45,211 nt of DNA from MGBC163016 sp964518575 (GTDB taxonomy: Bacteria > Actinomycetota > Coriobacteriia > Coriobacteriales > Eggerthellaceae), in the NCBI GenBank assembly GCA_964518575.1, contig CAZFGW010000017.1, forward strand, positions 1 through 45,211, given 5' to 3'. Of the stretch, positions 16,626 through 24,658 are shown one piece after another. The notes below the pieces were generated by a model. That model saw only the letters and a program-made list of their open reading frames with translations, was not told the DNA's origin and ran no database searches. Position 1 is the first letter of the stretch. Every line of letters starts with the position of its first letter. Position numbers and translations under genes: made by a program.

Positions 16626-16948
16626 AGCGTGGGGAAATCTGGACGCTTCAGGATTCCCATTACGCGAGCAAGGCTCGTCCGGTGGTAATCGTCCAAAGTG
16701 ACGAGATTGCGACTTTCGATTCCGTCATCTTGTGCCTCTTTACAACATTTGCATCAGAGGATATTCCAACGCGTGTCTGTGTTAAGCCGACGAAGACTAA
16801 CGGTCTCGAGAAGATGAGCTATGTGATGACAGACAAAATCGTCACAGTGGACCGAAGTCTGCTTGGTTTCAGGATCGGAAAACTTGATGAGGTGACCATG
16901 GATTCCGTTTCGAAACAACTCGCGGTGATTCTTGGGATAGCATCATAG
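16622..16948 (+). CDS. MazF/PemK-family toxin
   Basis: A 108-residue PemK/MazF-like endoribonuclease toxin. Visible hallmarks are the start MKRGEIWTLQD, ASKARPVVIVQSDEI, then CLFTTF, the RVCVKPTKTNGLEKMSYVMTDKIVTVDR strand pair and a C-terminal helix (MDSVSKQLAVILGIAS). Members cleave specific mRNA sequences; specificity cannot be inferred. The start overlaps the antitoxin stop (ATGA, 16622-16625). The pair sits between R copies 2 and 3. Confidence 0.88.
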   Translation: MKRGEIWTLQDSHYASKARPVVIVQSDEIATFDSVILCLFTTFASEDIPTRVCVKPTKTNGLEKMSYVMTDKIVTVDRSLLGFRIGKLDEVTMDSVSKQLAVILGIAS

Positions 16949-16970
16949 TTCTGAGCGAATGCGGTGCATC

Positions 16971-17070
16971 AACGGTGATCACAAAACACAACAACCCCGA
17001 TTATGCAACGTTCGCGGGCGAGATGAATCTCGCCCCCACGTCTATTCCCATCCATTATCCCCATTGAACT
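16971..17070 (+). repeat. R element copy 3 (right half only)
   Basis: It starts inside the family sequence (AACGGTGATCACAAAACACAACAACCCCGAT), continues through one arm (GGGCGAGATGAATCTCGCCC) and ends in the CACGTCTATTCCCATCCATTATCC tail. The left arm is missing, with only unrelated toxin-gene sequence upstream. Confidence 0.75.
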
Positions 17071-17186
17071 GTTATTGGTTATGAATGGCTCGTCGCGGCA
17101 TCTTCGTAATTGAGTCATTCCCAGTTGCAGAGGAGTCACCTTGTGGCATACTGCTTGCGACGGGTAACGATAAAGGACGGGTACGA

Positions 17187-18167
17187 ATGCTCGGCGAACT
17201 CGCGTGTGCATATCTGTTCTTCGGCGGGGTCGGCGCAGGGGCTCTTGGCATATGCTGTACCGCCGACCTGTTCTTCATGAGGCAGCCTTTCGGATGCGCT
17301 GCCTATGCGCAGGGACCCTCGGTCAACAAGCAATACCGCATCCTCGACTACGCATTCGCCGTTGGTCTGTTCATTTTGGGCGCGGGCATCCTCTGTCTTT
17401 TCTTCGACCTTGGGCGAACCGACCGAGTGATGTCGCTCTTTTTCAGCTCCACGCCTACCCTGATAAATGTGGGCGCCTACTGCCTGGCACTCCTCTTCCT
17501 TGTGGGCGCTTTCCTCACAATCGTGCGGCTCATGTATCTCCCTGGAGTCTCGCGGCGCGCCGTCTCCGTGGTCGAGGTTGCGGGCATCATCCTTTCTGTG
17601 GCAGTCATGCTCTACACGGGATTTCTCCTGCGCACCCTAAGCGGCGTTGCGGCATGGAACAGCCTCTGGCTTCCCGTGCTGTTCGGTCTGTCTTCGCTTT
17701 CCGGTGGCATCGCGATCGTGATTCTCTGCAGTGCATTCGTTTCGACTGATCGAGCGGTTGCAACACTCGCGTGTCGTTTCGCCCGCATCGACCTTTTCGT
17801 CATCCTGCTGGAGGTGATCTGCACCATTGCCTTTTTGTTCGACATGGGCAGCAGTGCGAATCCGGGCGCACGCGCCAGTTTCGCCATGCTTATCCAGGGC
17901 TGCGAGGCGCAGATGTTCTGGATCGGTTTCGTCTTATGCGGAATGCTGTTCCCGCTTCTAGTAGAATTGATATTCGGCTTTATGCGTAAGGCCTCGTTCG
18001 AAGGGTGTTCACGCGCGCTCGCGATTGGAGCCGTGCTTGTTCTCATCGGAGCGTTCTCGCTTCGCTGGGCGCTCGTGGAAGTCGGTCAATTCAGGGACAT
18101 CGAATTGCAACGACCGCCCGGCATTCATCTCGAGATGCCTGATGAGCAGATGTCGAAGGGGGAATGA
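17187..18167 (+). CDS. NrfD/PsrC-family membrane protein
   Basis: A 326-residue polytopic protein of the NrfD/PsrC type, the quinol-interacting membrane subunit of many molybdoenzyme and cytochrome complexes. The N-terminal ELACAYLFFGGVGAGALGI is the family's first helix, and about eight helices follow. Features such as GAGILCLFFDLGRTDRVMSLF and the NVGAYCLALLF helix are typical. The start is ATG 17187, since AAAGGACGGG lies 6 bases upstream. A longer ORF from 17085 overlaps R copy 3 and was not used. No ferredoxin or catalytic subunit is directly beside it; the next genes are a GntR regulator (7 bases on) and an SPFH protein. Confidence 0.82.
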   Translation: MLGELACAYLFFGGVGAGALGICCTADLFFMRQPFGCAAYAQGPSVNKQYRILDYAFAVGLFILGAGILCLFFDLGRTDRVMSLFFSSTPTLINVGAYCLALLFLVGAFLTIVRLMYLPGVSRRAVSVVEVAGIILSVAVMLYTGFLLRTLSGVAAWNSLWLPVLFGLSSLSGGIAIVILCSAFVSTDRAVATLACRFARIDLFVILLEVICTIAFLFDMGSSANPGARASFAMLIQGCEAQMFWIGFVLCGMLFPLLVELIFGFMRKASFEGCSRALAIGAVLVLIGAFSLRWALVEVGQFRDIELQRPPGIHLEMPDEQMSKGE

Positions 18168-18174
18168 ATCCGGT

Positions 18175-18741
18175 ATGAACCGTCATGGAGAACAGAGAAT
18201 CACATCCGCGTCGAAGCGCGCTGAGCGGAGCGCGACCGACTTGTTCCAACTTGACGAATCGTCCAGCATTCCCATTTGGCTTCAGCTCAAGAACCGTCTC
18301 ATCTACCTCATCACTTCCGGGTATTATCTCGCGGGCGACCAGCTGCCGACGGTGCGCAGCATGGCCGCCGATATCGCGATCAATTACAACACGGTCAGCA
18401 AGGTGTACAAAAGCCTTGAGGAGGACGGATACATCATCTCGAAGCGCCGTCAGGGGGTTTTTGTCTGCGATGTGAGTCATATGGAGGAGATGAGCATCGC
18501 CGTTTCGGCGGAAACGATGACCGTCGATTACATTCAGCGCTGTCAGGAAATGGGACTTTCTTTGGAGGAGATCGGTTCATTGTTCGGCGAATGTCTCTGC
18601 CGGATGCGGAGCAGGCGCATGAAAGAACAGGGAGAGGGAATTGAGAGCCATGTCAAAGAAGACACAGCAGGAGCAAGCATCATCAGCTTTTCCAGCGCAG
18701 AGGCCGATACCCGGCAACGTCCAGCTCGAAACGGGGCTTAG
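18175..18741 (+). CDS. GntR-family transcriptional regulator
   Basis: A 188-residue regulator. A winged helix-turn-helix occupies residues about 20-100 (SSSIPIWLQLKNRLIYLITSG, QLPTVRSMAADIAINYNTVSKVYKSLEEDGYIISKRRQGVFV), as in the short YtrA-like GntR subgroup. The short C-terminal region has no evident ligand-binding domain. The ATG at 18175 is chosen. The longer reading frame to 18025 lies within the NrfD gene. It overlaps the SPFH gene by 92 bases in another frame. It probably controls this NrfD-GntR-SPFH operon, as YtrA-type regulators usually act on their own operon. Confidence 0.85.
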   Translation: MNRHGEQRITSASKRAERSATDLFQLDESSSIPIWLQLKNRLIYLITSGYYLAGDQLPTVRSMAADIAINYNTVSKVYKSLEEDGYIISKRRQGVFVCDVSHMEEMSIAVSAETMTVDYIQRCQEMGLSLEEIGSLFGECLCRMRSRRMKEQGEGIESHVKEDTAGASIISFSSAEADTRQRPARNGA

Positions 18742-19639
18742 AAAAACGTCCCGCAACGGGGCGGTTGCGTTCACCATTGTTGTCTTTTCGGTCGCCGCAC
18801 TGCTCGTGCTTGGTCTCGCATGGGCATTCGTGGGCAGGATCGGTCTTGTTGCCCTGCTGATCGCCGTGCTCGCCGGTTTGGCGGCGGCATCGTCGATCCA
18901 TATCGTCATGCAATGGGAGAAAGCGGTGGTCATGCGTCTCGGACGGTTCAACCGCGTGGCGGGACCGGGCATCGTTTTCACCATTCCTATCATCGAGTTC
19001 TACTCGCTTCGGGTCGATCAGCGCGTCATGGCAACGTATTTCGGAGCTGAGGAGACGCTGACGAGCGATCTTGTCCCCGTGAACGTTGATGCCGTCGTTT
19101 TCTGGATGGTGTTCTCGGCGGAGAAGGCGGCGACGGAAGTTGAGAATTACGCGGCGGCTGTATCGTGGATGGCGCAGGCGGTTTTGCGCAAGGCGATCGG
19201 TCGTGCAACGCTGGGCGAAGTTGCCACGCGGCGCGATCAGCTCGATTCGGAGTTGAAGCGCATTTTGGAGGAGAAGTTATCCGATTGGGGCATCGAGATC
19301 ATGGATGTCGAGGTGCGCGACATTGTCGTTCCCAAAGAGTTGCAGGAAGCGATGGCGGCGGAGGCGATCGCCAGTCGTGAGCGCGCCGCCCGTATCATTC
19401 TCGCGGAAGCCGAAACGGATATTTCTGAGATGCTCCACGACGCCGCCGAAGTTCTCGAGGGCGATGCCGAGGCGATGCGTTTGAGGACCATGCACCTCGC
19501 GTACGAGAGCGTGAAGGCATCGGGCGGAACGGTCGTTATCCCGAGTGCGTTCAGCGAAGGGTTCACCGAGGGTGGCGACGCGTTGGAGAAGTTGGCGAAG
19601 GGGCTTTCCGAGAAACCCATTCCGATCGATTTCGTGTGA
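18650..19639 (+). CDS. SPFH/band 7 (slipin-like) membrane protein
   Basis: A 329-residue stomatin/slipin-type protein. Two N-terminal membrane helices (AFTIVVFSVAALLVLGLAWAF and GLVALLIAVLAGLAAA) precede the SPFH domain from about residue 90 (EKAVVMRLGRFNRVAGPGIVFTIPIIE through IMDVEVRDIVVPKELQEAM). A helical oligomerisation region rich in Ala and Glu (AAEAIASRERAARIILAEAE) follows. Such proteins scaffold membrane microdomains. ATG 18650 has GGAGAGGGA about 10 bases upstream; TTG 18641 is an alternative. The start lies inside the GntR gene. No NfeD partner is seen. Confidence 0.85.
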   Translation: MSKKTQQEQASSAFPAQRPIPGNVQLETGLRKTSRNGAVAFTIVVFSVAALLVLGLAWAFVGRIGLVALLIAVLAGLAAASSIHIVMQWEKAVVMRLGRFNRVAGPGIVFTIPIIEFYSLRVDQRVMATYFGAEETLTSDLVPVNVDAVVFWMVFSAEKAATEVENYAAAVSWMAQAVLRKAIGRATLGEVATRRDQLDSELKRILEEKLSDWGIEIMDVEVRDIVVPKELQEAMAAEAIASRERAARIILAEAETDISEMLHDAAEVLEGDAEAMRLRTMHLAYESVKASGGTVVIPSAFSEGFTEGGDALEKLAKGLSEKPIPIDFV

Positions 19640-19689
19640 CGGGGATGAGTGGCGAATACGTTGGTGCAACGGGTTCGCCATCCGGATCA

Positions 19690-19790
19690 TTGATCGGGGT
19701 TGTCGTGGTGGCGGGCGAGATGAATCTCCGCCACGCATCTATACCCAAACAACATCGGCTTACGTCATCCGTGGTTACGAATGGGCACAT
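19690..19790 (+). repeat. R element copy 4 (right half, altered hairpin)
   Basis: Related sequence from TGATCGGGGTTGT through GCGGGCGAGATGAATCT and GCATCTATACCCAAACAACATCGG. The arm differs from the family but still folds: GTGGCGG (about 19707) pairs with CCGCCAC (about 19728), enclosing AGAT-GA-ATCT. Confidence 0.6.
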
Positions 19791-19881
19791 TATCCTCAAA
19801 ATAGGACAATGACAACCCTGCTCACCTCGGTAAACCGATTGACTTCTCTCAGCTTGTATGACAGACTATGACACAGAGACG

Positions 19882-19998
19882 GGTCCAAACGGATCCTGCA
19901 TTAAAGGGGGATCCCGCAGATGACAGTCTAGCGGACCATGAGCCCTGCCGACAATTCCGCCATCTGCGAGATCTCCGATTTTAATCGGAGGAGGGAAT
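19882..19998 (+). promoter_or_regulatory. structured leader before the molybdoenzyme gene
   Basis: Three features suggest post-initiation control. GGGTCC-AAAC-GGATCC (19882-19897) forms a hairpin, while the same GGATCC can instead pair with a second GGATCC (19910-19915). CGCAGATG (19916) pairs with CATCTGCG (19962), extended by GCGG/CCGC. CTCCGATT-TT-AATCGGAG (19974-19991) covers the first part of the Shine-Dalgarno run GGAGGAGGG (19988-19996). No known riboswitch class could be assigned. A TTGACT at 19839-19844 may be a -35 box, but no clear -10 was found. Confidence 0.5.
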
Positions 19999-22524
19999 AT
20001 GTCGGAAACTATGAGTTCCAAAGCCGGTCTCACACGCCGGACGTTCCTCAAATCAACCGCAGTAGCAGTAGGTGCAGCCACCTTGGCAAGTGGTGCAACA
20101 CCGCTCACAGCGCTTGCTGAGGGTGCGGCTGATGGCGCGGTCGTGACTGCAGAAGGAGAAGAGGTATTTCGGGGTGTATGCCGTCCGAACTGCTTCGGAT
20201 TCTGCCATCTCGACGTTCATGTGAACGATGGCAAAGTCATGAAGACGACGCGGGGCGCTTACAACGAAAGCTGCTACGACCGTATCTGCCAGCGCGGACT
20301 TTCCCATGTCCAGCGCATCTACGATCCGAAACGTATCCAGTACCCGATGCGTCGTGCCGAGGGTACGGAACGCGGCGCCGGCAAATGGGAGCGCGTTACG
20401 TGGGACGAGGCGCTTGACGAGGTCGCGGGTAAGATCAAGGAAGTCCAGGACAAGTATGGCGAAGGGGCATTCGCTTTCTTCACCCAGTCCGGCAACCAAT
20501 CCGCCGGCATCACGGGCGCTTACGGACGCCTGCAGGCGCTTCTGAATGCGAGCAATATCGGTCCGTGCCTCGACATGGGCAGCTACTACGGTATGTATGT
20601 GGTGGCTGGTAACTACATCAGCCCGCTTATGGGCATGATGATGTGGAATGGCAACGAGCCCACCGACGCTAAGAACGCGAAGACTATCATCACGTGGGGC
20701 GCCAACGTCACCGACGCTCAGATCCAGAACTGGCATCTGATCAAGGAGGCGAAAGCGGGCGGAACGAAGCTCGTGGTCATCGATCCCACCTACACGCAGA
20801 TTGCCAGCAAGGCTGACCTGTGGATTCCGATTCGTCCGGGTTCCGATACGGCGCTCAAGCTTGCTCTCATGAACATCGTCTTCGACGCTGACGCGCAAGA
20901 CAACGACTTTTTGATGCAGCACACGGTGGCTCCGTATCTTGTCCGTTCGGATACGGGCAAGTTCCTCCGCGGCAGTGACGTGGGAATCGAGCCGGTACAT
21001 ACCGGGCAGATGAATCCCACCACCAAGCAGGAGATCATTGTTGACGTGTACATGGGTCTTGCTGGCGGCGCGCTTGCTCCGGTGACCGACGGCGGCACAT
21101 TCGACCTCACAGGAACCTACGACTTCAACGGCATCAAATGCAACACGGCGCTCGATCTTCTGAAAGAGCGTATCAAGGAATACACGCCCGAGGTTGCAAG
21201 CGAGCTCACGGAGATTCCGGTCGAGACCATCTACGAGCTTGCCGACATCTGCATGGACATCCCGGTGTACCACTATGAGGGCTACGGCCCACAGGCGTAC
21301 AACAACGGCGGACAAACAACGCAGGCAGGCTTGACGCTCTGCGCCATCCTGGGCAACCTGGGCAAACCGGGCGCGTCTTACGGCGCATTCTGGGCTATCG
21401 CCATTGGAAACAGCATTGGCAATCCCACCTACACGGCACCGCTCGGTCCGTCGAAGGGGCACACCATCGCGTCGGTCGACCTCAAGAATATCGTCGAGGG
21501 CAAAGAACTCAATGGCGAAAAAGTCGACATCAAGATGCTTTGGATCTATTCGGCGAACCCGCTCAATACGCACACCGACACCAACGCATGGACCGAGGTC
21601 ATCATCCCGTCCATGGACTACGTGGTCACGGCTGACTCGGCATTGACCGACACCTGCATGTATTCCGACATGGTGCTGCCAATCGCGCAGTGGTTCGAGC
21701 TCGAGGAAGTGGCGAACGCTGGGCAGACCGCATCGCTGAACTACAACGAAAAAGCCATCGAGCCGTTGTATGAGAGCAAGACCGACTTCGACATCGTGAA
21801 AGAGATCGCGCCGCGTCTCGGCTTGGGCGATTACTTCACCATGACGAACGAGGAAGCGCTCGACTCCATGTTCACCGGTCCCATCCTGGGTCTGATGGGA
21901 CAGACCATGGCGAACCTTCGTGAGAAGAAGCAGGTCCGCGTCATTCCCGGCAACGCCGAGACCGATCCCTATGTTGCCTATGAGGGCGGAACGTTCTCAA
22001 CGCCGTCGACCCGCTTCGAGTTCTATCGCGAAGATCCGCTGCCCCGCGCCGCGACCACCAAGATCCCGACGCCGGAAGAGATCGAGCGCGAGCGGCTTCC
22101 CTACTTCGTGCCGCCGCTGGAGGCATGGCCCGAGAATCCGCTCTACGAGAAGTACCCGCTCGTACTCATGAGCGAGCGTCCGCGCTACCGCGTCCATTCG
22201 CAATGGTTCTCAACGCCGCTTCTGCGCGAGATCGACCCTGAGCCAATCGTCAAGATCAACCCGGTTGATGCAAAAGCACGCGGCATCGAGGACCAGAGCT
22301 ACGTCGAGGCGTACAACGATCGCGGAAGCGCCATCGCCAAAGCGATCTATTCCGAGGGCATCCGTCCGGGCACTTTGGTCTATCCGAAGGGCTGGCAGCT
22401 CGATCAGCACAAGGGCGGCGGTTGGTCGCTCCTCAGCTCGACCGAGTTCGATGTCTGGATCGTCAACAACAACTTCATGGACGTTCTTTGCGAGATACGC
22501 CCGTGGAATGGGAAGGAGAAATAA
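19999..22524 (+). CDS. Tat-exported molybdopterin oxidoreductase, DMSO reductase family catalytic subunit
   Basis: An 841-residue bis-MGD enzyme. A Tat signal (TRRTFLKS, twin Arg at 13-14, then a hydrophobic stretch and ALAEG) sends it across the membrane folded. A [4Fe-4S] site is formed by C61, C65, C69 and C97. Molybdopterin-binding segments such as WGANVTDAQIQNW, the catalytic-region GSYYGMYV (195-200 region) and C-terminal RPRYRVHSQWFSTPLLRE are visible. It is followed without a gap by ferredoxin and NrfD subunits, and a TorD chaperone lies downstream, so the complex is membrane-attached and quinone-linked. The substrate is unknown; DMSO, TMAO, or an aromatic or other electron acceptor is possible. 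It starts 2 bases after the leader's GGAGGAGGG site region. Confidence 0.9.
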   Translation: MSETMSSKAGLTRRTFLKSTAVAVGAATLASGATPLTALAEGAADGAVVTAEGEEVFRGVCRPNCFGFCHLDVHVNDGKVMKTTRGAYNESCYDRICQRGLSHVQRIYDPKRIQYPMRRAEGTERGAGKWERVTWDEALDEVAGKIKEVQDKYGEGAFAFFTQSGNQSAGITGAYGRLQALLNASNIGPCLDMGSYYGMYVVAGNYISPLMGMMMWNGNEPTDAKNAKTIITWGANVTDAQIQNWHLIKEAKAGGTKLVVIDPTYTQIASKADLWIPIRPGSDTALKLALMNIVFDADAQDNDFLMQHTVAPYLVRSDTGKFLRGSDVGIEPVHTGQMNPTTKQEIIVDVYMGLAGGALAPVTDGGTFDLTGTYDFNGIKCNTALDLLKERIKEYTPEVASELTEIPVETIYELADICMDIPVYHYEGYGPQAYNNGGQTTQAGLTLCAILGNLGKPGASYGAFWAIAIGNSIGNPTYTAPLGPSKGHTIASVDLKNIVEGKELNGEKVDIKMLWIYSANPLNTHTDTNAWTEVIIPSMDYVVTADSALTDTCMYSDMVLPIAQWFELEEVANAGQTASLNYNEKAIEPLYESKTDFDIVKEIAPRLGLGDYFTMTNEEALDSMFTGPILGLMGQTMANLREKKQVRVIPGNAETDPYVAYEGGTFSTPSTRFEFYREDPLPRAATTKIPTPEEIERERLPYFVPPLEAWPENPLYEKYPLVLMSERPRYRVHSQWFSTPLLREIDPEPIVKINPVDAKARGIEDQSYVEAYNDRGSAIAKAIYSEGIRPGTLVYPKGWQLDQHKGGGWSLLSSTEFDVWIVNNNFMDVLCEIRPWNGKEK

Positions 22525-23148
22525 ATGACACGCTACGGTTTTGTCATTGACGCAAAAAACTGCATCGCCTGCCATTCCTGTGCTGTCGCATGCAAGGTTG
22601 AGAACAACCTTCCCGATGAGGTGTGGTGGAATCGTATCCTGACCGACGGTGGTCCCAACATGGATTCGCCGGCAGGCACGTACCCGGATCTGTCGATCAC
22701 CACCTTCCCCATGGGATGCCAGCACTGCGAGAATCCGGCGTGCGTGAAGGTGTGCCCCGTTGGAGCAACGTACAAGGATGCCGACACCGGCGTCGTTCGC
22801 CAAGATTACGAGAAGTGCATCGGGTGCCGTATGTGCATCGCGGCGTGCCCGTACACCGGCGTGCGTAACTTCAACTGGGAGGAGCCGCAATACGCTATCG
22901 GGCAGCCCATGGGCGCGCTCGACATCCCGGTCCATCAAAAGCATGTTGTCGAGAAGTGCACGATGTGCTGGCATCGGTTGGCGAAGGGGCAGATCCCCGC
23001 ATGCATCGAGCCGTGCCCCGCGCGTATCCGCTTCTGGGGCGACTTCGATGATCCAGAATCAGAAGTGTCGAAGCTGATTGCCGAGAATGGCTACCATCAG
23101 CTTCTCCCCGATGAGGGCACCGAGCCGAACGTGTACTACCTCGTTTAG
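22525..23148 (+). CDS. 4Fe-4S ferredoxin subunit of the molybdoenzyme complex (DmsB-like)
   Basis: A 207-residue DmsB/NrfC-type electron-transfer subunit binding four [4Fe-4S] clusters. Cys groups are visible at CIACHSCAVAC, CQHCENPACVKVCP, CIGCRMCIAACP and CTMCWHRL with CIEPCP. It passes electrons between the NrfD quinone subunit and the catalytic subunit. No signal peptide of its own is present, so it is probably co-exported with the Tat substrate. The start ATG directly abuts the preceding stop (TAAATG), with GGAAGGAG upstream. Confidence 0.95.
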   Translation: MTRYGFVIDAKNCIACHSCAVACKVENNLPDEVWWNRILTDGGPNMDSPAGTYPDLSITTFPMGCQHCENPACVKVCPVGATYKDADTGVVRQDYEKCIGCRMCIAACPYTGVRNFNWEEPQYAIGQPMGALDIPVHQKHVVEKCTMCWHRLAKGQIPACIEPCPARIRFWGDFDDPESEVSKLIAENGYHQLLPDEGTEPNVYYLV

Positions 23149-23166
23149 AGAGCAGGAGGAAGATAA

Positions 23167-24420
23167 ATGACTGATACAACATCAACGGTCACTGCAGCTT
23201 CGCCTGCTGTTGTGAAGGAAGCAAAGAAAGAAACGAAAGCCCGTTTCGAAAGCAAAGGCGTCAATATCGGCATCATCATCTGCGCGGTTTTGGCAGTGCT
23301 CGGAATCGTGCTTTGGATCATGCAGCTTTCCGGCGGCATGATCCAAACCGGCATGCGCAACCTCGATTCATGGGGTCTGTACATCACCATGTTCATGTTC
23401 TTTGTCGGTCTGTCCGCGGGCGGTCTCATCATCAGCTCCGTCCCGAAGGCATTTGGCATCAAAGGCTTCGGCGGCATCTCGAAGGTCGCGGTGTTCTCGT
23501 CCGTTGCCTGCACGGTGGCTGCGATCGGATTCGTCATCGTTGACCTCGGTCAGCCCGGACGTATCTGGGAGCTGTTTGCCTTCTCGAACATGATGAGCCC
23601 CCTCATGTGGGATATCATCGTGCTCGGCACCTACCTGATTCTGTCCTGCGTGTATCTGTGGGCGCAGATCGCGAATGAGCGCGGTCGCGTTTCCGACACG
23701 GCGCTGCGCGTCATCGCGGTGATCGCTTTGGTGTGCGCCGTGTTCGTCCACACCGTTACCGCGTGGATCTTCGGGCTGCAGCCCTCTCGCGAGATGTGGT
23801 ACACCGCCCTTCTGGGTCCGTGGTTCGTTTCGTCTGCACTCGTCTGCGGCACCGCGCTCGTCATGATCGTGGGCGCGGCTCTCACGCGTGCAAAGTACAT
23901 CACCCTTACCCATGAGAACCTCGTCAAGTTGGCGAAACTTTTGGGCGCGTTCCTCTGCGTTGACCTTTACTTCTACGCATGCGATCTCCTCACTGAAGCG
24001 TTCCCGGCTGCATCGGGCACCATGGTGGTCGATATGCTGGTCGCAGGACCGCTCGCACCGTTCTTCTGGATCGAGATCATCCTTTCGGTTGTGGCGATCG
24101 TCATCTGCTTCGCACCGTCGCTGCGCTCCAACGCGCTGCTCATGGTGGCTGCGGCAAGCGGCATCATCGCCATCTTCTGCAAGCGCGTGTCGCTGCTCGT
24201 CGGCGGCTTCCAGCTTCCGAATCTTGATTTCCCCGCGGTGATGACCCCATTCACCGTCACCCATTGGCAGGGGAATATGGAGCAGGCGTACTCCTCAATG
24301 GTGTACTGGCCGGCTCCCATCGAGTTCGGCGTCGCGCTCGGTGTGATCGCGCTCGCTGGCTTGGTCTTCCTGCTGGGAGTCAAGTATCTGGCGCTTAGGT
24401 CCAAGGATTCACAAGAGTAA
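23167..24420 (+). CDS. NrfD-family membrane anchor of the molybdoenzyme complex
   Basis: A 417-residue polytopic quinone-site subunit of the NrfD/PsrC class, with a hydrophilic 30-residue N-terminus and about nine to ten helices. Typical stretches are WGLYITMFMFFVGLSAGGLIISS, GFVIVDLGQPGRIWELF, SPLMWDIIVLGTYLI and FFWIEIILSVVAIVICF. It lies 18 bases after the ferredoxin gene with AGGAGGAAG as ribosome binding site, completing a CISM-type three-subunit complex. Confidence 0.93.
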   Translation: MTDTTSTVTAASPAVVKEAKKETKARFESKGVNIGIIICAVLAVLGIVLWIMQLSGGMIQTGMRNLDSWGLYITMFMFFVGLSAGGLIISSVPKAFGIKGFGGISKVAVFSSVACTVAAIGFVIVDLGQPGRIWELFAFSNMMSPLMWDIIVLGTYLILSCVYLWAQIANERGRVSDTALRVIAVIALVCAVFVHTVTAWIFGLQPSREMWYTALLGPWFVSSALVCGTALVMIVGAALTRAKYITLTHENLVKLAKLLGAFLCVDLYFYACDLLTEAFPAASGTMVVDMLVAGPLAPFFWIEIILSVVAIVICFAPSLRSNALLMVAAASGIIAIFCKRVSLLVGGFQLPNLDFPAVMTPFTVTHWQGNMEQAYSSMVYWPAPIEFGVALGVIALAGLVFLLGVKYLALRSKDSQE

Positions 24421-24444
24421 AAACGTATCCGTCCTTCCCTTCAG

Positions 24445-24486
24445 CAATGCCCCGTTCGACCCCTTCCATGCGGGCGGGGCATTGCC
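24445..24486 (+). repeat. inverted repeat, possible terminator
   Basis: GCAATGCCCCG (24445-24455) and CGGGGCATTGC (24476-24486) form a perfect 11-bp stem with a 20-base loop, 24 bases after the NrfD stop. No T tract follows, so a standard Rho-independent terminator is doubtful. Confidence 0.55.
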
Positions 24487-24526
24487 CTTACCATGCTTCG
24501 GTGATTCGGCGCTCTGGTGCTTCGGC

Positions 24527-24558
24527 GACGAAGTAACGAGGTGACGAAGCGACGAGGT
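24527..24558 (+). repeat. four tandem 8-base units
   Basis: GACGAAGT, AACGAGGT, GACGAAGC, GACGAGGT: four imperfect octamers in a row, between the NrfD gene and the downstream membrane redox protein gene. Function unknown. Confidence 0.6.
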
Positions 24559-24658
24559 AGGGTCAAGTGCATCATGGCGTGTGTCGGGCATCTCGCGTAC
24601 GGGTTGCCCCGGGAAAGCGTGTCTGGGGAAGGTCTGTCGGAAAGTAGGTGATAACCAT

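Noticed and set aside
17085..17186. N-terminal extension of the orphan NrfD protein to 17085
   Set aside because: The segment continues directly from R copy 3 tail sequence, has no ribosome binding site, and the ATG at 17187 has a good one and starts the family's first helix.
20053..21573. 506-codon open frame antisense to the molybdoenzyme gene
   Set aside because: It is a shadow of the real gene's codon usage; no ribosome binding site, no recognisable protein features, and the sense frame is a clear enzyme.
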